Below are positions 10,741-24,179 of a DNA stretch of 64,000 nt, one piece after another; within the stretch, counting starts at the first letter, position 1, and each line of letters starts with the position of its first letter. A program made the position numbers and the translations under genes. The stretch is from Dendrocalamus latiflorus (lineage: Eukaryota; Streptophyta; Magnoliopsida; Poales; Poaceae), in contig CM029626.1 in assembly GCA_017311315.1 (NCBI GenBank), forward strand, positions 7,957,006 to 8,021,005. The letters are read 5' to 3'. The notes beneath the pieces were generated by a model. That model searched no databases, was not told where the DNA came from, and was given only the letters and a program-made list of their open reading frames with translations.

Positions 10741-13494
10741 TTGTACAAGTCTACGAGCACTATGAATGGTGATTGCACTTCGATACGTTACCACAAGGTT
10801 TATTTCGAACATAACAAAGGGATGGGGCACAAAAAATTGTTCATAATTGATACTTGCATAGTGATGGCAATAGCAATAAGGAAAGAAATACCCCCCCCCC
10901 CCCTCCCCAAAGAATAAGACAAGCAAGAGCAAAAATGATATACGTCTGTCTCACTTTGCTACAAGATTAGCATATAAATTAGCGGACGGTTCACCTCCCA
11001 GGAAAAAATACTAGCAGGCTATTCCTCATAATAACTGAAGCACGATGCAAGCCAAATGCAAATGCATAAGATTCACATGGAATTCTTACAGTGAAAATGA
11101 CAGGCATTGTTTGGGACATTGCATACTTACAATTAAAAATTATTTTAAACAACATCCATTGTATTACACTCGCAAAAAACATCTATTGTATTAAGGACAG
11201 AACCAGTATATTATACATCATTCTTTTGCATCCTGATTTTTTTTTTTGTTGAGGTTTTCACTCCGGAACCTGCATTCTACATTTCTACTCTATGCAAACA
11301 GGCCCATTTTGTAATTGGATCTTATTGTTTCTAGGTTAATATTTCCAAAGGAATTGCCTGGTTGGACCAAATCTACCCGTCCAAGCAGTCCTGTATGAAA
11401 GTTGGGCCAGGTGCCCCTTCAAGTGTTTTTTTCCTCTGGGCCATCCAATCAACATGGGATTGCATACTTTAAATCTAAAAAAACATAGGACTGCATATTC
11501 ACGAGACCCAATCAACATAGGATTACACATACCTGCAATGAATAATCCACTGTTAGGAAGAATAGTACCGAGCTTGGCGTTTCATTGTCTTCGTTCACTT
11601 TGCAGTAGATGGGCGCTTCGTTTGTTTTTGTACAACACGTGTCCAGATTCACTCAACTTTAGCCTGTGGACGCACATCTTGTCTTCATTCACTTTGCTTT
11701 TGCTATATAAGATTCCTGAATTGTTCTCACCAATCCGTTCAATTTGAGGTTGCATCACACGCTCCAGCTCACAGGTCCAAACAAAGCCCTGCAAGTCTGC
11801 AACTAAGGGCGTAGAGGCAGTTTAGATCAACCGATCAGAAATTCAGGACTGATCTTGCATTCTTGCTGACGTTCCAAAGGCACGAAGCTTGTCATGTATG
11901 ACGTGTATTAAGGGTAAAGGGTCTAACCTGTAGTTCTTCAAACTGGATGAATTGACCTGAGAAATTAGTGAAACCAGTAAACCAATGCCAAAAGTCACAC
12001 TTGTAAGCTCGTAGAAAGCAATCTAACATAGATAGCATACCCCCCAGGATCCAGCATTAGCTGCGAAAACAATTACCGAAAGAGTATGCAGTAAGCTTTA
12101 CCTAGCATCTTTAGATGCAGATTTTCAAAATGATAAGGTTGCACTCCATTAGAATAGATTCAGCTCTCACCTGGATTAGATAAACTTTAGCACCATTTTG
12201 AGCTGGTCCACGAACAGCCTAGAGGGACCAGAGACAGCAGAGAAGGTTGGCATGGCGAGAGTTCATCCACAGAAGCGGGGTGCAGGTAGTTTGCAGTGTG
12301 GGGAAATTCCTTGGTGCCCTTTCCCCCTTGTGATTGTCATGCAGGAACTTTTAACAAGTCAAAGTTGATCTTCTGCCTTTCTGCTAGCAACGTCCTGGTG
12401 GAGATGCCCATCCGATCTGCAGGACTGTACCTTTATTCCAAGAAGATTGTTAGATGTTGAGTATATTCCCTTTACTTACAAAAAGTGGGTTGTGATCTCA
12501 CCGTATATTAGCATGTCTCCAAGAACTTGGTATCAGTACACATGCAAAGTAGTTATCTAAATGTCAAATAGTTTGTACTATATGCAATTATGTTTCCTGT
12601 AAACTAATGGTACCCCGTTATCATGTAATGTCATTAACTTAGGCCCCGCTTGGATGAAGAAATTGGGTAGGAATTTTGGAGATTTATATTGTTGTCTGCA
12701 AAATTTCTATAAACTCCTGTATTCCAAATAGGCCTAGTATTGTCTTACACGCTAACCAGAAAAGGTGAAAAAAAAGCCCTGTCACAGTACAGAGTACTTA
12801 TTCTGAAGTTTACACAAAAGTAAAAGGTGCAAAATGTAGCAGCTAGTGGTCCTCACCTTTTATTCCCAATTGAAAATATAAAATCTGCATGGATTCTTCA
12901 TGGCACTCCCGATATAGATGTTTATGTGAAAAGCCGAGGCAGCTGCATGTGGTGTTCTTGCAGGTACAATTTGAATGCAAGCTCCAAAGAGTGATAGTAT
13001 CTATCCTCTGTTCCTTGGAAAGTCCAAATGCCCATTCGTAACATCAAAGGTGAAATTTCTGCTTGCAACCAGATTTTAAATGCTATGAGGAATCTGGAAT
13101 ATGGCCTCATTCTGATGATATCAAGAATTTGATGCTGCAACTCGAACCGGGAGATGCTTCTCTGGTTACTGTTTGGTCCGAATGATCCTGTACAGCTGTA
13201 TCTGCGGATAAGGAGAGAAGTAGCTACACATGAATGCATGACGATGGTATGAAAATGGATGGACAATAAAAAGATCAGTTGCATCTTACATGACACCATA
13301 TGGACATATCGCAGAATAACATAACCATGGTAAGAAAATGTACTACTGGATAAAATATGGAACTGTGGTGAAGTCCTGTGCAATTCTCACCTCTAACATA
13401 AGTGTCTACAGTGCATAGCTTTTTTTACACTCTTCTCTAATAGTCAAATGTCAACAAACCTTATACTTTACCTAACAAAAGAGCCACACAAAAA
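10741..13494. other. Intergenic, no supported gene
   Basis: Nothing with a recognisable protein family. It includes a C14-type homopolymer at about 10890-10903. A minus-strand 153-codon frame (12922-13383) follows a TTATCCGCAG acceptor-like site, but I do not recognise its product and no neighbouring exons were found. It is left unannotated as a gene. Confidence 0.4.
12641..12735. mobile_element. Short MITE-like element, GGCCCCGCTTGG type ends
   Basis: Starts AGGCCCCGCTTGGAT and ends ATTCCAAATAGGCCT, a roughly 12-15 bp imperfect terminal inverted repeat around 95 bp. Ends of this type occur in grass PIF/Harbinger or hAT MITEs. A clean target duplication is not visible. Confidence 0.4.
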
Positions 13495-15236
13495 AACTTT
13501 GGGAGCGGGTGATTGAGCACCGTTTAAAAAGAGTGACTAGCGTAATAACAAACCAATTTGGTTTTATGTCCAGGAGATTGACCACGGAGTTTTCTTGACA
13601 TAATAGTTGATGAAGAGATATAGGGAGCAAAAAAAGGATCTTCACATGGTGTTTATTGACTTAGTGAAAGCCTAAGCAAAGAGTCAAGAAAGGTCATGTA
13701 GTGGACGCTCCAAAGGAAAAGGTCCTAACAAAGTGTGTTACCCTAATCAAGAATATGTATGAAGATATTATGGCTAATGTTAGAACTTGTGATAGTGATA
13801 TTAATGACTTTTCTATGAAGATGGGACTGGACCAAGGGTCAGAGTTGAGTCTATACATTTTTGCCCTATGTTATGGCTCTTAACTCTTGATCGGAAATTG
13901 TAAGGGTGTAAAGGCAGGGATAGATCTTTGGTCTCTCGGCTTGGCAGTCCCTGCCTCGCCGTGGTTGAAACTGGCTTGGGAGAATTAGGGATTTGGGGAA
14001 GATATAACTCTTTATTACTTCTTGCCTCCTTGCTAAACTGCAGGAGGCTAATATATAAAAGGTGCTGACTAGAAGACTCCTATTCGGTTACAAAATCTTA
14101 TCTAATACCTTCCTAATTGAACCTCCTTATAGAATCCGAACATGATTCTTATTGCTATTCAGACTGGCGTGCAGGTTTCTGCAGCCTGCTATAGTGTCTG
14201 CCCCAATAAGAAGTCCTAACACCCTAGTGATGGACAAGGTCACGCGGGACACACAAGGAGATATCCTTGGGTGTATGCTTTTCGCTGATAATGTAGTGCT
14301 AATTGATGAGAGTGAGACAGGTGTCGATATGAATCTGGAGTTGTAGAGGAAGACCTTGGAATCGAAGAGTTTTAGACTTAATAGAACTAAAAGTGAATAT
14401 ATAAGGTGTGATTTCAGCGGTGCCAAGGCAGATGATGGAGATGTTAGTCTGGATGGATAAGTAGTGTCTAGGAAGGACACTTTTCGATATTTGGGATCGA
14501 TGTTATAGTGTGATGGTGGGATTGATGAAGACGTGAGCCATAGGATAAGAGCAGGACGGGTGAAATGGCACCAAGCATCGGGTGTCCTATATGATAAAAA
14601 AATCCCTTAAAAGTTAAAAGATAAGTTCTATAAGACGACGATCAGACATGCGATGCTACATGGAGTGGAATGCTGAGTGACTAAAAGACAACATAGACAA
14701 AAGATGAATGTAGCGGAGATGAGAATGCTGTGATGGATCTGCGGTCACACAAGCATAATCGAATTCGCAATGATGATATATATGATAGGGTAAGGGTAGC
14801 ACCAATTGAAGAGAAGCTTATCTAACATCGCTTAAGATGGTTTGAACATCTCCAATGCATACCTCTTGAGGACCGGTATGTAGTGGAATTTTAAAACGTA
14901 CCAAAAACACAAGAGACCGAGATCGACCAAGATTGATGTGAGAGAAAGCAATTAAAAGAGACTTAATGGATTAGAATGTATCCAAAGAATTAGTTTTGAA
15001 TAGGAGCACATGGAAGTTAGCGATCTACGTATCGAAACCATGACATAAGAAGAAAGTTTAGAAACGATGCTTTAGGCTCTCTGGCTCTCTGCTCAGATGG
15101 CAGGATGTAGACTTAGAGTTTTCGTCTTGTAGGTTTTATTACAAGGCTCTCGTTTCTTTGATCTTGAGAATGTTTTATTCTTAGCCTACCCCAACTTGTT
15201 TGAGACAAAAGATTTTGTTGTTGTTGTATAAGCACA
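13495..15236 (+). mobile_element. Decayed RTE-type LINE, 5'-truncated
   Basis: Sense-strand fragments of a non-LTR reverse transcriptase are readable in changing frames: a fingers/palm region near 13510-13690, KCVTLIKNMYEDIMANVRTC near 13731-13790, then LFADNVVLIDESETG (the F-A-D-D catalytic box degenerated to F-A-D-N) near 14277-14325. A typical C-terminal region follows to about 15050. The 3' end is the GTTGTTGTTGTA tail characteristic of plant RTE elements. Many stops and frameshifts make it inactive. The element is interrupted at 13869-14221 by a solo LTR. No flanking target duplication was recognised. Confidence 0.85.
13869..14221. mobile_element. Solo LTR (353 bp) inside the RTE LINE
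   Basis: Starts TGTTATGGCT and ends GTCCTAACA. It is flanked by perfect 5 bp direct repeats CCCTA at 13864-13868 and 14222-14226. Removing the LTR and one repeat leaves the LINE reading frame continuous across the site, which confirms both boundaries. It is a single LTR with no internal region, the usual product of LTR-LTR recombination. TG...CA and the size suggest a copia-type LTR. Confidence 0.9.
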
Positions 15237-16655
15237 TTAACATTTTTTTCTTTGAGTTCAAAACGAGATACCATTTTGTCAAAAGGGAGTCTTGTACAAG
15301 CATCATATTCTCATCTCATGGTCCATCAGATACTATCTTAATTTGTCAAGCAGTTGCATAGATTTTTTTTGAAAGCTCGTAGAAGACAAGTCTTAATAAA
15401 TACATTGAGTTAAATTGAACCCTGCAATTGGCGATAAAGAGTTTCCAAACCCATTAGATTAGATTGTGAAATACCTCCATAATGAGAACGTAGGAGATGT
15501 GTGAAGGACCAGTTCTCCATCAAGAGGATGAGCAAAATCTTTCAAGTTTCAACAAGTATCAATCATAGCAGTTGCCAGTACATTTCTGTCATCCACTTGG
15601 TCCTCCTTATCAAGACTTACCACATTCTCTAGGTACCAACAGTACAGCTTAGAAGAATTAGCTATCCTCACCAGGTCAAGCAGGCTACATCATGGTATCC
15701 AAATATTGGAAGGTTGAACTTTCCTAATCTCGTTATAAGATGCCATAGTCCAAAAGGAGGTCCAAGTTACCTTTTGGTCCAAGTTAAGTTGAAATTGAAT
15801 CACAATAAGACAACCCGCTGTTCACAAAAAAACAAGAATAGCCACATCCTATTAGTTTTATTTCCATAATCTGAAGTTTTGAACATTATACTGTCTGCCA
15901 TAAAGCATCTCTGACTGTCCTTATGGTCCATAGGAAGCCTCAGTAGGTGACTGGTCGGACACGTACAATACCATAGAAGAGACACCAACTACTCAGCTAG
16001 TACACATGGGAGGTAAGCACGTGAACAAGGGTCTTGTAGGAGTAGGACAGATCCCGGGAATAGTTTTCCACTCAAGGGTGAAGTACTAGATACCCCAATA
16101 GCCATCAAGGAAAAGCATAAACGAAGAAAGATGATTGCTAATGGCCTGCTTCTACCTCCCCAGGTTTCATACTCTTGCATTCTGATGTTGATAAAAAGAT
16201 TCTTTCTCCAGCTGAGTGCTCACCACTCAGAGAAGTATCATTGAACATGAAATGACTCATAACAACCCTTTGGCCTAGCCCAGGCAAGGCGCCATGCAGG
16301 GGAGGCTAACCATAGATATACTTCACAAAGATCATACATCTTCAACTACAACTAGGCCATCTGGAGGTTGATAGGTGCTCTACATTTCCATGCAACAAAG
16401 AAGCAACTATAAGGGAAAATAATATTATATGAAAAGTTAGATTCCATTTGCTCGTAGTGCTCGATGGAATGTTGTGAACATAAAGTGGATGCTTCACTCC
16501 TAATATAAATTTACAACAAACTGATATGTTCTTCCCCCACAGAAAAATTTTGTTAGCTAGCCCTTCCATCATATTGAATATTTCCCATCCCCTTGTCAAG
16601 TAAGGATCACTAAAATTCTCTTCTATAGCCATCGGTTGAATAATTGTTCCAAATT
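15237..16655. other. Upstream region of the FT-like gene
   Basis: No gene or clear repeat is recognised. The AT-rich stretch before 16656 is the presumed promoter and 5' UTR of the FT-like gene. No element can be assigned with confidence. Confidence 0.4.
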
Positions 16656-19600
16656 ATGTCGCGAGGCAGGGATCCTTTGGCATTGAGCCAGGTAATTGGT
16701 GATGTGTTGGATCCTTTCGTAAAGTCAGCTGTGATGAGGATTAATTATGGTGAGAAGGAGATTACAAATGGCACTGGGCTACGATCATCTGCTGTGCTCA
16801 ATGCACCACAGGTTGAGATTGAGGGTCGTGACCAAACGAAGCTCTACACACTTGTAAGTGACAAAATAACTTGTAGGATCATGATCTGAGTAGTGTACAA
16901 GTTTGTGTGTTAGGTAAGGTGAAACATGACCTTTGATTCAAGCAAAGCTTCAACTAAAAATATTACTCTCGTGTGAGAAGAGGTAATGCCTAGAATAATC
17001 AGATAAGCTCTAAGAGTGACTCATGCATCTTTACTTTTATGGTCTCTTTTGTTGCACAGCACCATAGAGTAAGGAACCAAGGTCACTTTTTGTTTTTCTT
17101 TTTAGAGTCATGTCCTAGCTCCTATATAAGGTATGCCATATACAATTGGTACGTACGTTATCTATATCTAAATGCTAAAATGCAAATCTTCCTCTCATAA
17201 GGTTATGGTGGATCCAGATGCGCCAAGTCCAAGCAAACCAGAATACAGGGAATATTTGCATTGGTGAGCTTATTAAATTTATTATACAAGTGAAGTGTTG
17301 CATAGTGGCTTCCATAAACTCTCAATAATGCCATATTTCGTAAGAAACCAATGAGTGCTACTTGCCACATTATTGTTATGTTTATAGTTCAAGAACACCT
17401 TACCTAGATAACATGCAGGATTGGAATGCAGCCCTCTCGAAAAAGGAGGGGGGTGTTTCTTTTCCATCCATCAGCAGCTGAAGAACTCTTGTTCTATATG
17501 CTATTGGGTAAGAAAGTACAGTTTCTGTGATGACCTAATTATTTTCTATCACCATAATTCCCTTAACCTAAGTCTCTGTTCAGATTGTCATTTCTTATCA
17601 ACATTCACTAGTCTTTGAGTTTGATTGATATTCTGTAGATGAAATAAAATAATCAATACTGCACCTTTTTATAGAATCTTAATAGTTTCTATAGTCTTCA
17701 ACAAGATATTTTACCAACTTTTCATGGACAAGGTACTCTGTAAATTTTTCTATTAACTAGTTCGTGGACAAACTAAAAAGAAAACATTCATGGACCTGAG
17801 TACTTTAAGGACATCATCCTCAAGTGCTACAATCATTCAACATAAAATGGTGAAGTGACAAAACATTAATCAAAAAAGGAATTAAGTATGATATAAACAT
17901 GAAAAGTATCACAGAGACATGCATGCATGATGCATGCAAGCTAAATTATACAGCTATGGGCAAACTATGGGACAAACAAGGGCTGGTAATCTTAGAGTTC
18001 AAAGAAACTCATCAAAAGAATCAAGTGCTAGCGTCAATGCTTATAACTAATGGCATATATTGCTAGTAAAACATTTATGCATGTTAAAATCACAATTATG
18101 GTTGTTTATTTTGTTTGGAAACAAGAAAAATGCAATTTGAATTTATAAACTTTGAGAATAGTGGCTATGAATATCTAGAAGATAACCAAGCCAGCAGAAG
18201 ATACAACAACCATTGCTTATGACATTAATATAGAAGAGTCATAACATTTCCCACCAAAGAAATTTATAAAGAACTGATTTTATGTACCAAAAACTCTTGT
18301 TTCAAGAAAAGGATGGCCATGCACAACACCAGAGTTCTCTGTTTGGTCAATTGATCAAATCCCTGTCACTGCTTGATATCAAGATTCAAGAATGTGGCAC
18401 CATACTCTACCTCTAACTATCATATAATAGACTGTTTAATGTGCTCTGTGGTTGTGCAACTCACCACTCCCTACAGAAACTCCCAACTTGACCATAGATG
18501 AACATTTTGGTTAATTTATATATGATTTACCACTTATGTACTTTATTTTGCATTATGTATTAGTAGTTCTGATGCCAATCAAAGATCTAAAGGTGGGGTC
18601 TTGTTTCTTTCCTTCTTGGTTATTTTCTACAGGTTGGTTACAGACATCCCAGAGGCAACTGATGCACGCTTTGGTGGGTAACGTCTCACATATTCTCCGA
18701 TAGTTGAATAACTAAATATGACATATAAAGATTGTTCAACATTGTTGTTACAATAACATAATCAGCAAACGACTCAAATTATTTTGGTATTAAAATCTTT
18801 GTTCAATTGTTCCAAGCAAAAAAATAATGCTATTTATTGTTCTATACTTTGATATTCATTTGATCCGACAAATCACATAATCCATGTCAATGTCATCTTC
18901 CACTGGATGTAAATGTTTAACTGGCACTCTTAGCAATGTAATAAGCCATGTGGTTAATAAAATCTAAGTCAAATGGCGAGTGTATGATGTTAGAAACAGA
19001 AATAAGTAATTATGGCAACACAATTGCTTATGTAACATGTTTGACAAAAAAAAACATTGCTATGAACTAAGCAAATACCTGTGATGCCTTGATGAAACAG
19101 TTTTTGCTAAGCAAGTGTTTGCATAAATTTCTAAGATGCTAACTAACACATTTACAATGCAAGCCTTGATGCATGTATTTTTTTTTCTCGAACAACGCAG
19201 GAGAGCTACGTGTCATTTCATTAAGAAGAAATAAAAGTTCGGAGATACAAGAGTCTACTCCTACAACAAGGGAGAGAAACTCCCAAACCCACACTCACAC
19301 CTAAAAACACTAAAACACCACTCCTAACTCTGAGCTTAGCTGAAGAAGCATCTGCTTTAGAGTAGAGGCTCCTGCCATGCACCAAAGAACACCCTCATTA
19401 GCTACAGCTTGAAGCACCAACTGGACATCTGGAAGAGCTCCTTCAAACACACAATTATTGTGATGCTTCCATAATTCCCAAGCGACCAAGATAATTAAAG
19501 AATTCAGCCCTTTCCTCATCTTTTTATCAAACCCCTTGATTGCTTGGCACCACCATCTGGAAAAACGAGTCACATCAGACTGAGGAGCAATGGACAGGAG

Positions 19601-22018
19601 GCCTAGCCTATTCAAGACCAGACTCCAGACCTGTCTAGTGAATACACAGGGCACCAGGATATGTTGAATTGACTCCTCTTGATCACAAAAGGGGCAAGCC
19701 GACGGGTGAGGTAAAGCGCGTTTGGCCAGACGGTCCGCTGTCCAACACCGGTTGTTGATGGCTAGCCAAATGAAAATTTTGCATTTTAGAGGAGCCCAAC
19801 TCTTCCAAATTCTTTGCCAGGGAGAGAATTTGATGGTTCCCAGAAAAAAGGCAGCATATGCTGACTTGCTGGAGTAGGAACCGGATTGAGTGAACTTCCA
19901 GCGAAATTGATCAGGGGTATCTTGCTGCAGATTGATGCATGTATTTGGTGTAGCAGGCTTGTGTTTTAGAGTTTCAAGCTAGAAATCTGCAAGAGAGATA
20001 CCTGTGCAACAACTCAAGAGAGTGCATCGCTAGTTATAAACCTGACATCCATGCCAGCGGTATCACAGACAAATTTTGCAAGGAAAGATATGCACATGGA
20101 CTTTTAGAAGATTAATACATCTTGTACTGAACTAAAAAACTAGGATCAAGTCAATAATTGTTTGTCGTCCCCAAACAAATTGCAATTGGTGTCATATACA
20201 CTATCATTCACTGACATCTGCATCAGGTGCATTTAGTAGGCTATCATACCATATGCTGGAATTCTTCGTCTTTAATCAGACATTCTGGTTCAATATCCCT
20301 ATACTTGTCAATATATTTAAGGTGACATTGCAGCAATTGATAAGAGTAAAGATTACGTAGTAGTAAAATAAGGCTTGATGATTGATATATTGAAGACTAA
20401 ACTATACAGAATTATGTTAAATACACATACTTGTGAATCAAATGCAAAGCACCTTAAGAGAGAGGGGGGATGGGCCCCACTCTAATATGTGACCGCACCT
20501 ATTTTTGATGCAGGTTAAGCAGTTGGACGGTTGTTATCTGCCCAACAGCACCTCAAGTTGAGTATCTGACAATCTGACATCATGTAACTTTCTGTGGGCC
20601 CCACTTAATCACATTAGTCAGTTTGGTGAGACTTCAACTGGAAATCAAGTAGATGGACAGCTGTTACCTGCTTCACTGCTTGGGAATATACAGCGCTTGA
20701 CCAATGGTATCTTCTGTGTGGGCCTACAGAAACACAAGATGCAGTTATATACAAAATATGTGAGACATCCTTCAAACTTTTCAAACATGGGAACTTCCAT
20801 TTCCAAGTGAAAACAAAATACTAGAATGGGCCTAGCGTTTAGAGGAAAGACAGGTATTTCCTATGAAAACAAAATACCAAAAAAGCTGCCTACTAGAGTT
20901 CACAAGTACATGTTAGTATGAGCAAACAAAACATAGTTATGGTTGTCGCAGAACATTAGTACCGTGTTCCCATAGAAAAACACTAGTATTGTGACTTTGC
21001 CACATTATCTGTAAAAAAATGGCATGGCAGACTTCTTTGGAGCCAGGCAGCATTATTGGAGTTATAAACATACCTTCAGTAATGCATGCACAATATATTC
21101 CCAATCCTCTCGTCTGGCTTAGCCAGTTTTGTTTAGTTTGGCCTAGCAGACAGACACACTTCTCTGCTAATCCATCAAGATTGAATGTGAATTTTAAGTG
21201 GTAAACAGAAATTTTATGTGAATTTTGAACAAATTAAACAGAAGTAGCATATCATTCTAGAGCTCGTGCATTTACTAATTTTGTGATTCACATTTGACGG
21301 TAGGCACTGCAGATGATCTACCACCTTTTTTCTGTCTGCTGCTCACTAAAGGGAACATTCCACCTGTACATAATCTATTTTCAACTTGGATATTTACTTT
21401 TATGTTTGGATACTATGAAGGTTATGCAGCACATGCTATTGGTAGCAATACTTCTATCTGCAGTGACCAATGCAATAACTAATCCTTTAGTTAGTAAAGT
21501 ATCACCATGGTCCACGTAAACATACATTAAGTTCTAGCTTTCATTAAACTTTTTTTAAAAAAACTGTACCACAGGGTATTTTCTATCTTCATTGAATATG
21601 CAGTGAGAGGCAAATGAGGTGAGGGGATGGGCAGTAATGCCACCAAAAACAGAAAATTTCTATATCACAATGTCAAAGGGCATGTAGCCCAAAACAGTTA
21701 GAACAGTCTGTAATCTGAGGTGGTGAAAGCTAACCTTCACCTTTAAAAAGTTGTATCACAGCAAAGCAAGTCTAATAAGGAATACACACTGTTTCAGGCA
21801 ATGAAATAGTTCCGTACGAAGGTCCACGGCCACCAGCCGGAATTCATCGGATTATTTTTGTGATATTCAAACAGGAAGCACGGCAAACAGTTTATGCACC
21901 AGGATGGCGGCAAAATTTCAACATCAGAGACTTCTCGGCATTTTACAATCTTGGACCACCGGTTGCTGCATTATACTTCAACTGCCAAAAGGAGAGTGGT
22001 GTTGGTGGCAGAAGGTAG
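16656..22018 (+). CDS. FT-like protein (PEBP family, florigen clade)
   Basis: Four exons: 16656-16853, 17202-17263, 18633-18673 and 21798-22018 (198, 62, 41 and 221 bp, the canonical FT/TFL1 exon sizes), giving 173 aa. All introns are GT-AG. The ATG chosen (MSRGRDPL) matches the FT start; an in-frame ATG 12 bp upstream would add four residues. Family motifs are present: DPDAPSPS (70-77), GIHR (115-118), APGWRQNF (134-141) and C-terminal GVGGRR. Tyr84 and Gln139 correspond to FT Tyr85 and Gln140, which separate flowering activators from TFL1-type repressors; Trp137 is also kept. FT proteins move from leaf to shoot apex and act with 14-3-3 and FD-type bZIP proteins (known family biology). Subclade assignment (rice FTL or maize ZCN number) and function in flowering are not decidable here. 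Intron 3 is 3.1 kb and contains a LINE. Confidence 0.95.
19181..19931 (-). mobile_element. 5'-truncated LINE in intron 3 of the FT-like gene
   Basis: A 751 bp insert flanked by a perfect 15 bp target duplication TTGATGCATGTATTT (19166-19180 and 19932-19946). On the minus strand it encodes the C-terminal part of a plant L1-type LINE: the zinc-binding reverse-transcriptase domain (zf-RVT) with CPFCDQEESIQHIL...C, followed by a 114-codon open segment (19310-19654). It ends in a short poly(A) (T run at 19181-19186). It lies antisense to the host gene and well away from both splice sites. Confidence 0.93.
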
Positions 22019-24179
22019 GAAAATAGGAAAGTTCATATTTTACTTAACAGTAATAAAATCATAGATATTTAAATACTCACAAAATCACACAGAAGCCCGG
22101 AGGGCCTTCTCTCAAGATAGAACTCATGACATTGTAGTTGAAAAGTAGTAGACTCAGACACATAGTTGGCTCATTAACACTAACACAACCATGAGGGTTA
22201 CAATGTGCACTGGAGAGTAGATTCTGAGGACTGCTAAAGTGACGACATCAACACATACATTTAGAAGGGATAGATATAAAATATAAACATTTCTTCCCAG
22301 AACATAGTGAATAGAATTTGAGCTTAATTTCCTTAACTTGGTATAGACATTTTTAGGATGGGAGCGTGCTTTCTTAACCCTCTCCAGGCCTAACAGGCAA
22401 GCTTCCTGTGCTAAGCTCACATCTATAACATTAATTAGGGTATCAAATCTTTATTTATGAAAAAATAGGCTCTTTCTCATCCTTGTAATATTGAAAAATT
22501 ATTCTTACTCACTACTGCTGTAGTTTCAAGAAACAAGGAATAAAATAGAACAGTACAAAGAAGGATAGCCTAATCTCCCCTCTAGATATATGCAAGAAGC
22601 ACACAGAAATTCACTAACAACACAAACAAAACAAGAACCCCCTCCCTCCCTTCACTCTCTTCTACAATGATAAGAGAAATCAGGCATGTTATTTCTAGGA
22701 GAATAGCTTTTCATTTATCAGTTCTTAAGAGGTATTTTTATTAATAGGTTTCAAGGATCAAGCTGAAGGGTGGATGCAGAAAAATCTCTAGAAACAGGCA
22801 ATACCATTCACGATATAGAAATTATAATCCACACAAAGCAGTTGACAACCTATATAATGTCAGTACACAATAAAGTAGCCCAGTAATCGACATATCATAT
22901 GAAACAAACTAGCATATCGTGTTTTTATATGTCACCTATGGCCTATCTCAATAAAAAATTTCTGATGTTCATATTAGCAATTATGAGAAAAGGTGTGATC
23001 ATTCAGTTGCTATGCTATCACCACTTTCTTCTTTCGATGAGTATGGATGCAAAACAGAGCCCTGCAACATTCAATTCTGAGTCTTTTTAGCAGTAACTTA
23101 TCGTGGACAAGTTTTTTCTTAAGGGACAAGAAAACCAGGGTTAAATTCGTTTCTAATGGCATATATCACCATGGAGACCTTAAAGTAAGCTAATAGAGAA
23201 ACAACTATCTGGGCCTGATTTAAAAGAGAGTGAAGGGAACAAAGGCATATAAAGATAAGATGAATCAAAGGAAACCCAAAGGTGACGAACCACCATAATA
23301 GATAACATGTAGAAATACAGCTACGTCTGCACATGGATAGATGTAATACATCAATACTTCAATAGTGTAAAAATGGTAAAACTGTTTATTGTTTAGAACA
23401 AAAAGGATAATTGCTCTAGTCAGATCTTGTTATATAAAACACTTTCAAGAACAGCAAAGAAAATATCCTTTGAAGGTTTCACCACATCCCCCTTTGTTTA
23501 TACACCAGTAATGGTGATGGAAAAAAATAATGCAAGTGTCAAGTATGCGATGAACAACGAACTGGAGGAGGATTGTGAATTACAGGCATAATGGTATTTG
23601 TACTAGACATGGTTAAAATAATATTCCATGATAGAATGTCAGGATAGTCCAAACTAGACAGCTAGAACTCACTAGGGCCATACAGAGAAACAACATGAAT
23701 AAAGGAAGCAAAGCATTCAAACTGAGCGACGATGAACATGAGTGTGCAACTGCACATTCCAGTTTCACTGCAAAAGACAGTCATGCCGCACTCCGAAAAG
23801 TCATATAGTACTAAGCAGCTCCCTCCGTAGGGACCATGAGCCATCTAACCTGCTGCTAATCTGCTATGGCACACTTCATACAATGCATACTCAAATGGTA
23901 CCATTTCGCAACCAACAAATTAAATTACCCCAGCTCCCTACCAGCTGACCTCTTTTCAGCAAATTAGGCCGCATTTAGCGACGATCTACAACATCCACGT
24001 AATGATTCTACGGAATTTAAGCGCAGAACGACGAATTACGCTTTTGAAACGCACGTGTTTCGTCACAAGGATGCGCTCATCATTCGGCATTGCAGCAATA
24101 CCAAAATTACCAATACCAACACCAATCACGCCTAAACAATCACATAATCTCACAGAAGCGAGAGGGCCACAGGAGAGGG

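Noticed and set aside
12922..13383. 153-codon minus-strand ORF with an acceptor-like site at its start
   Set aside because: No family recognised, no partner exons and no clear start; kept only as a note.
16656..22018. TFL1/CEN-type floral repressor
   Set aside because: Tyr84 and Gln139 are of the FT type; TFL1 proteins have His and Asp at the equivalent places.
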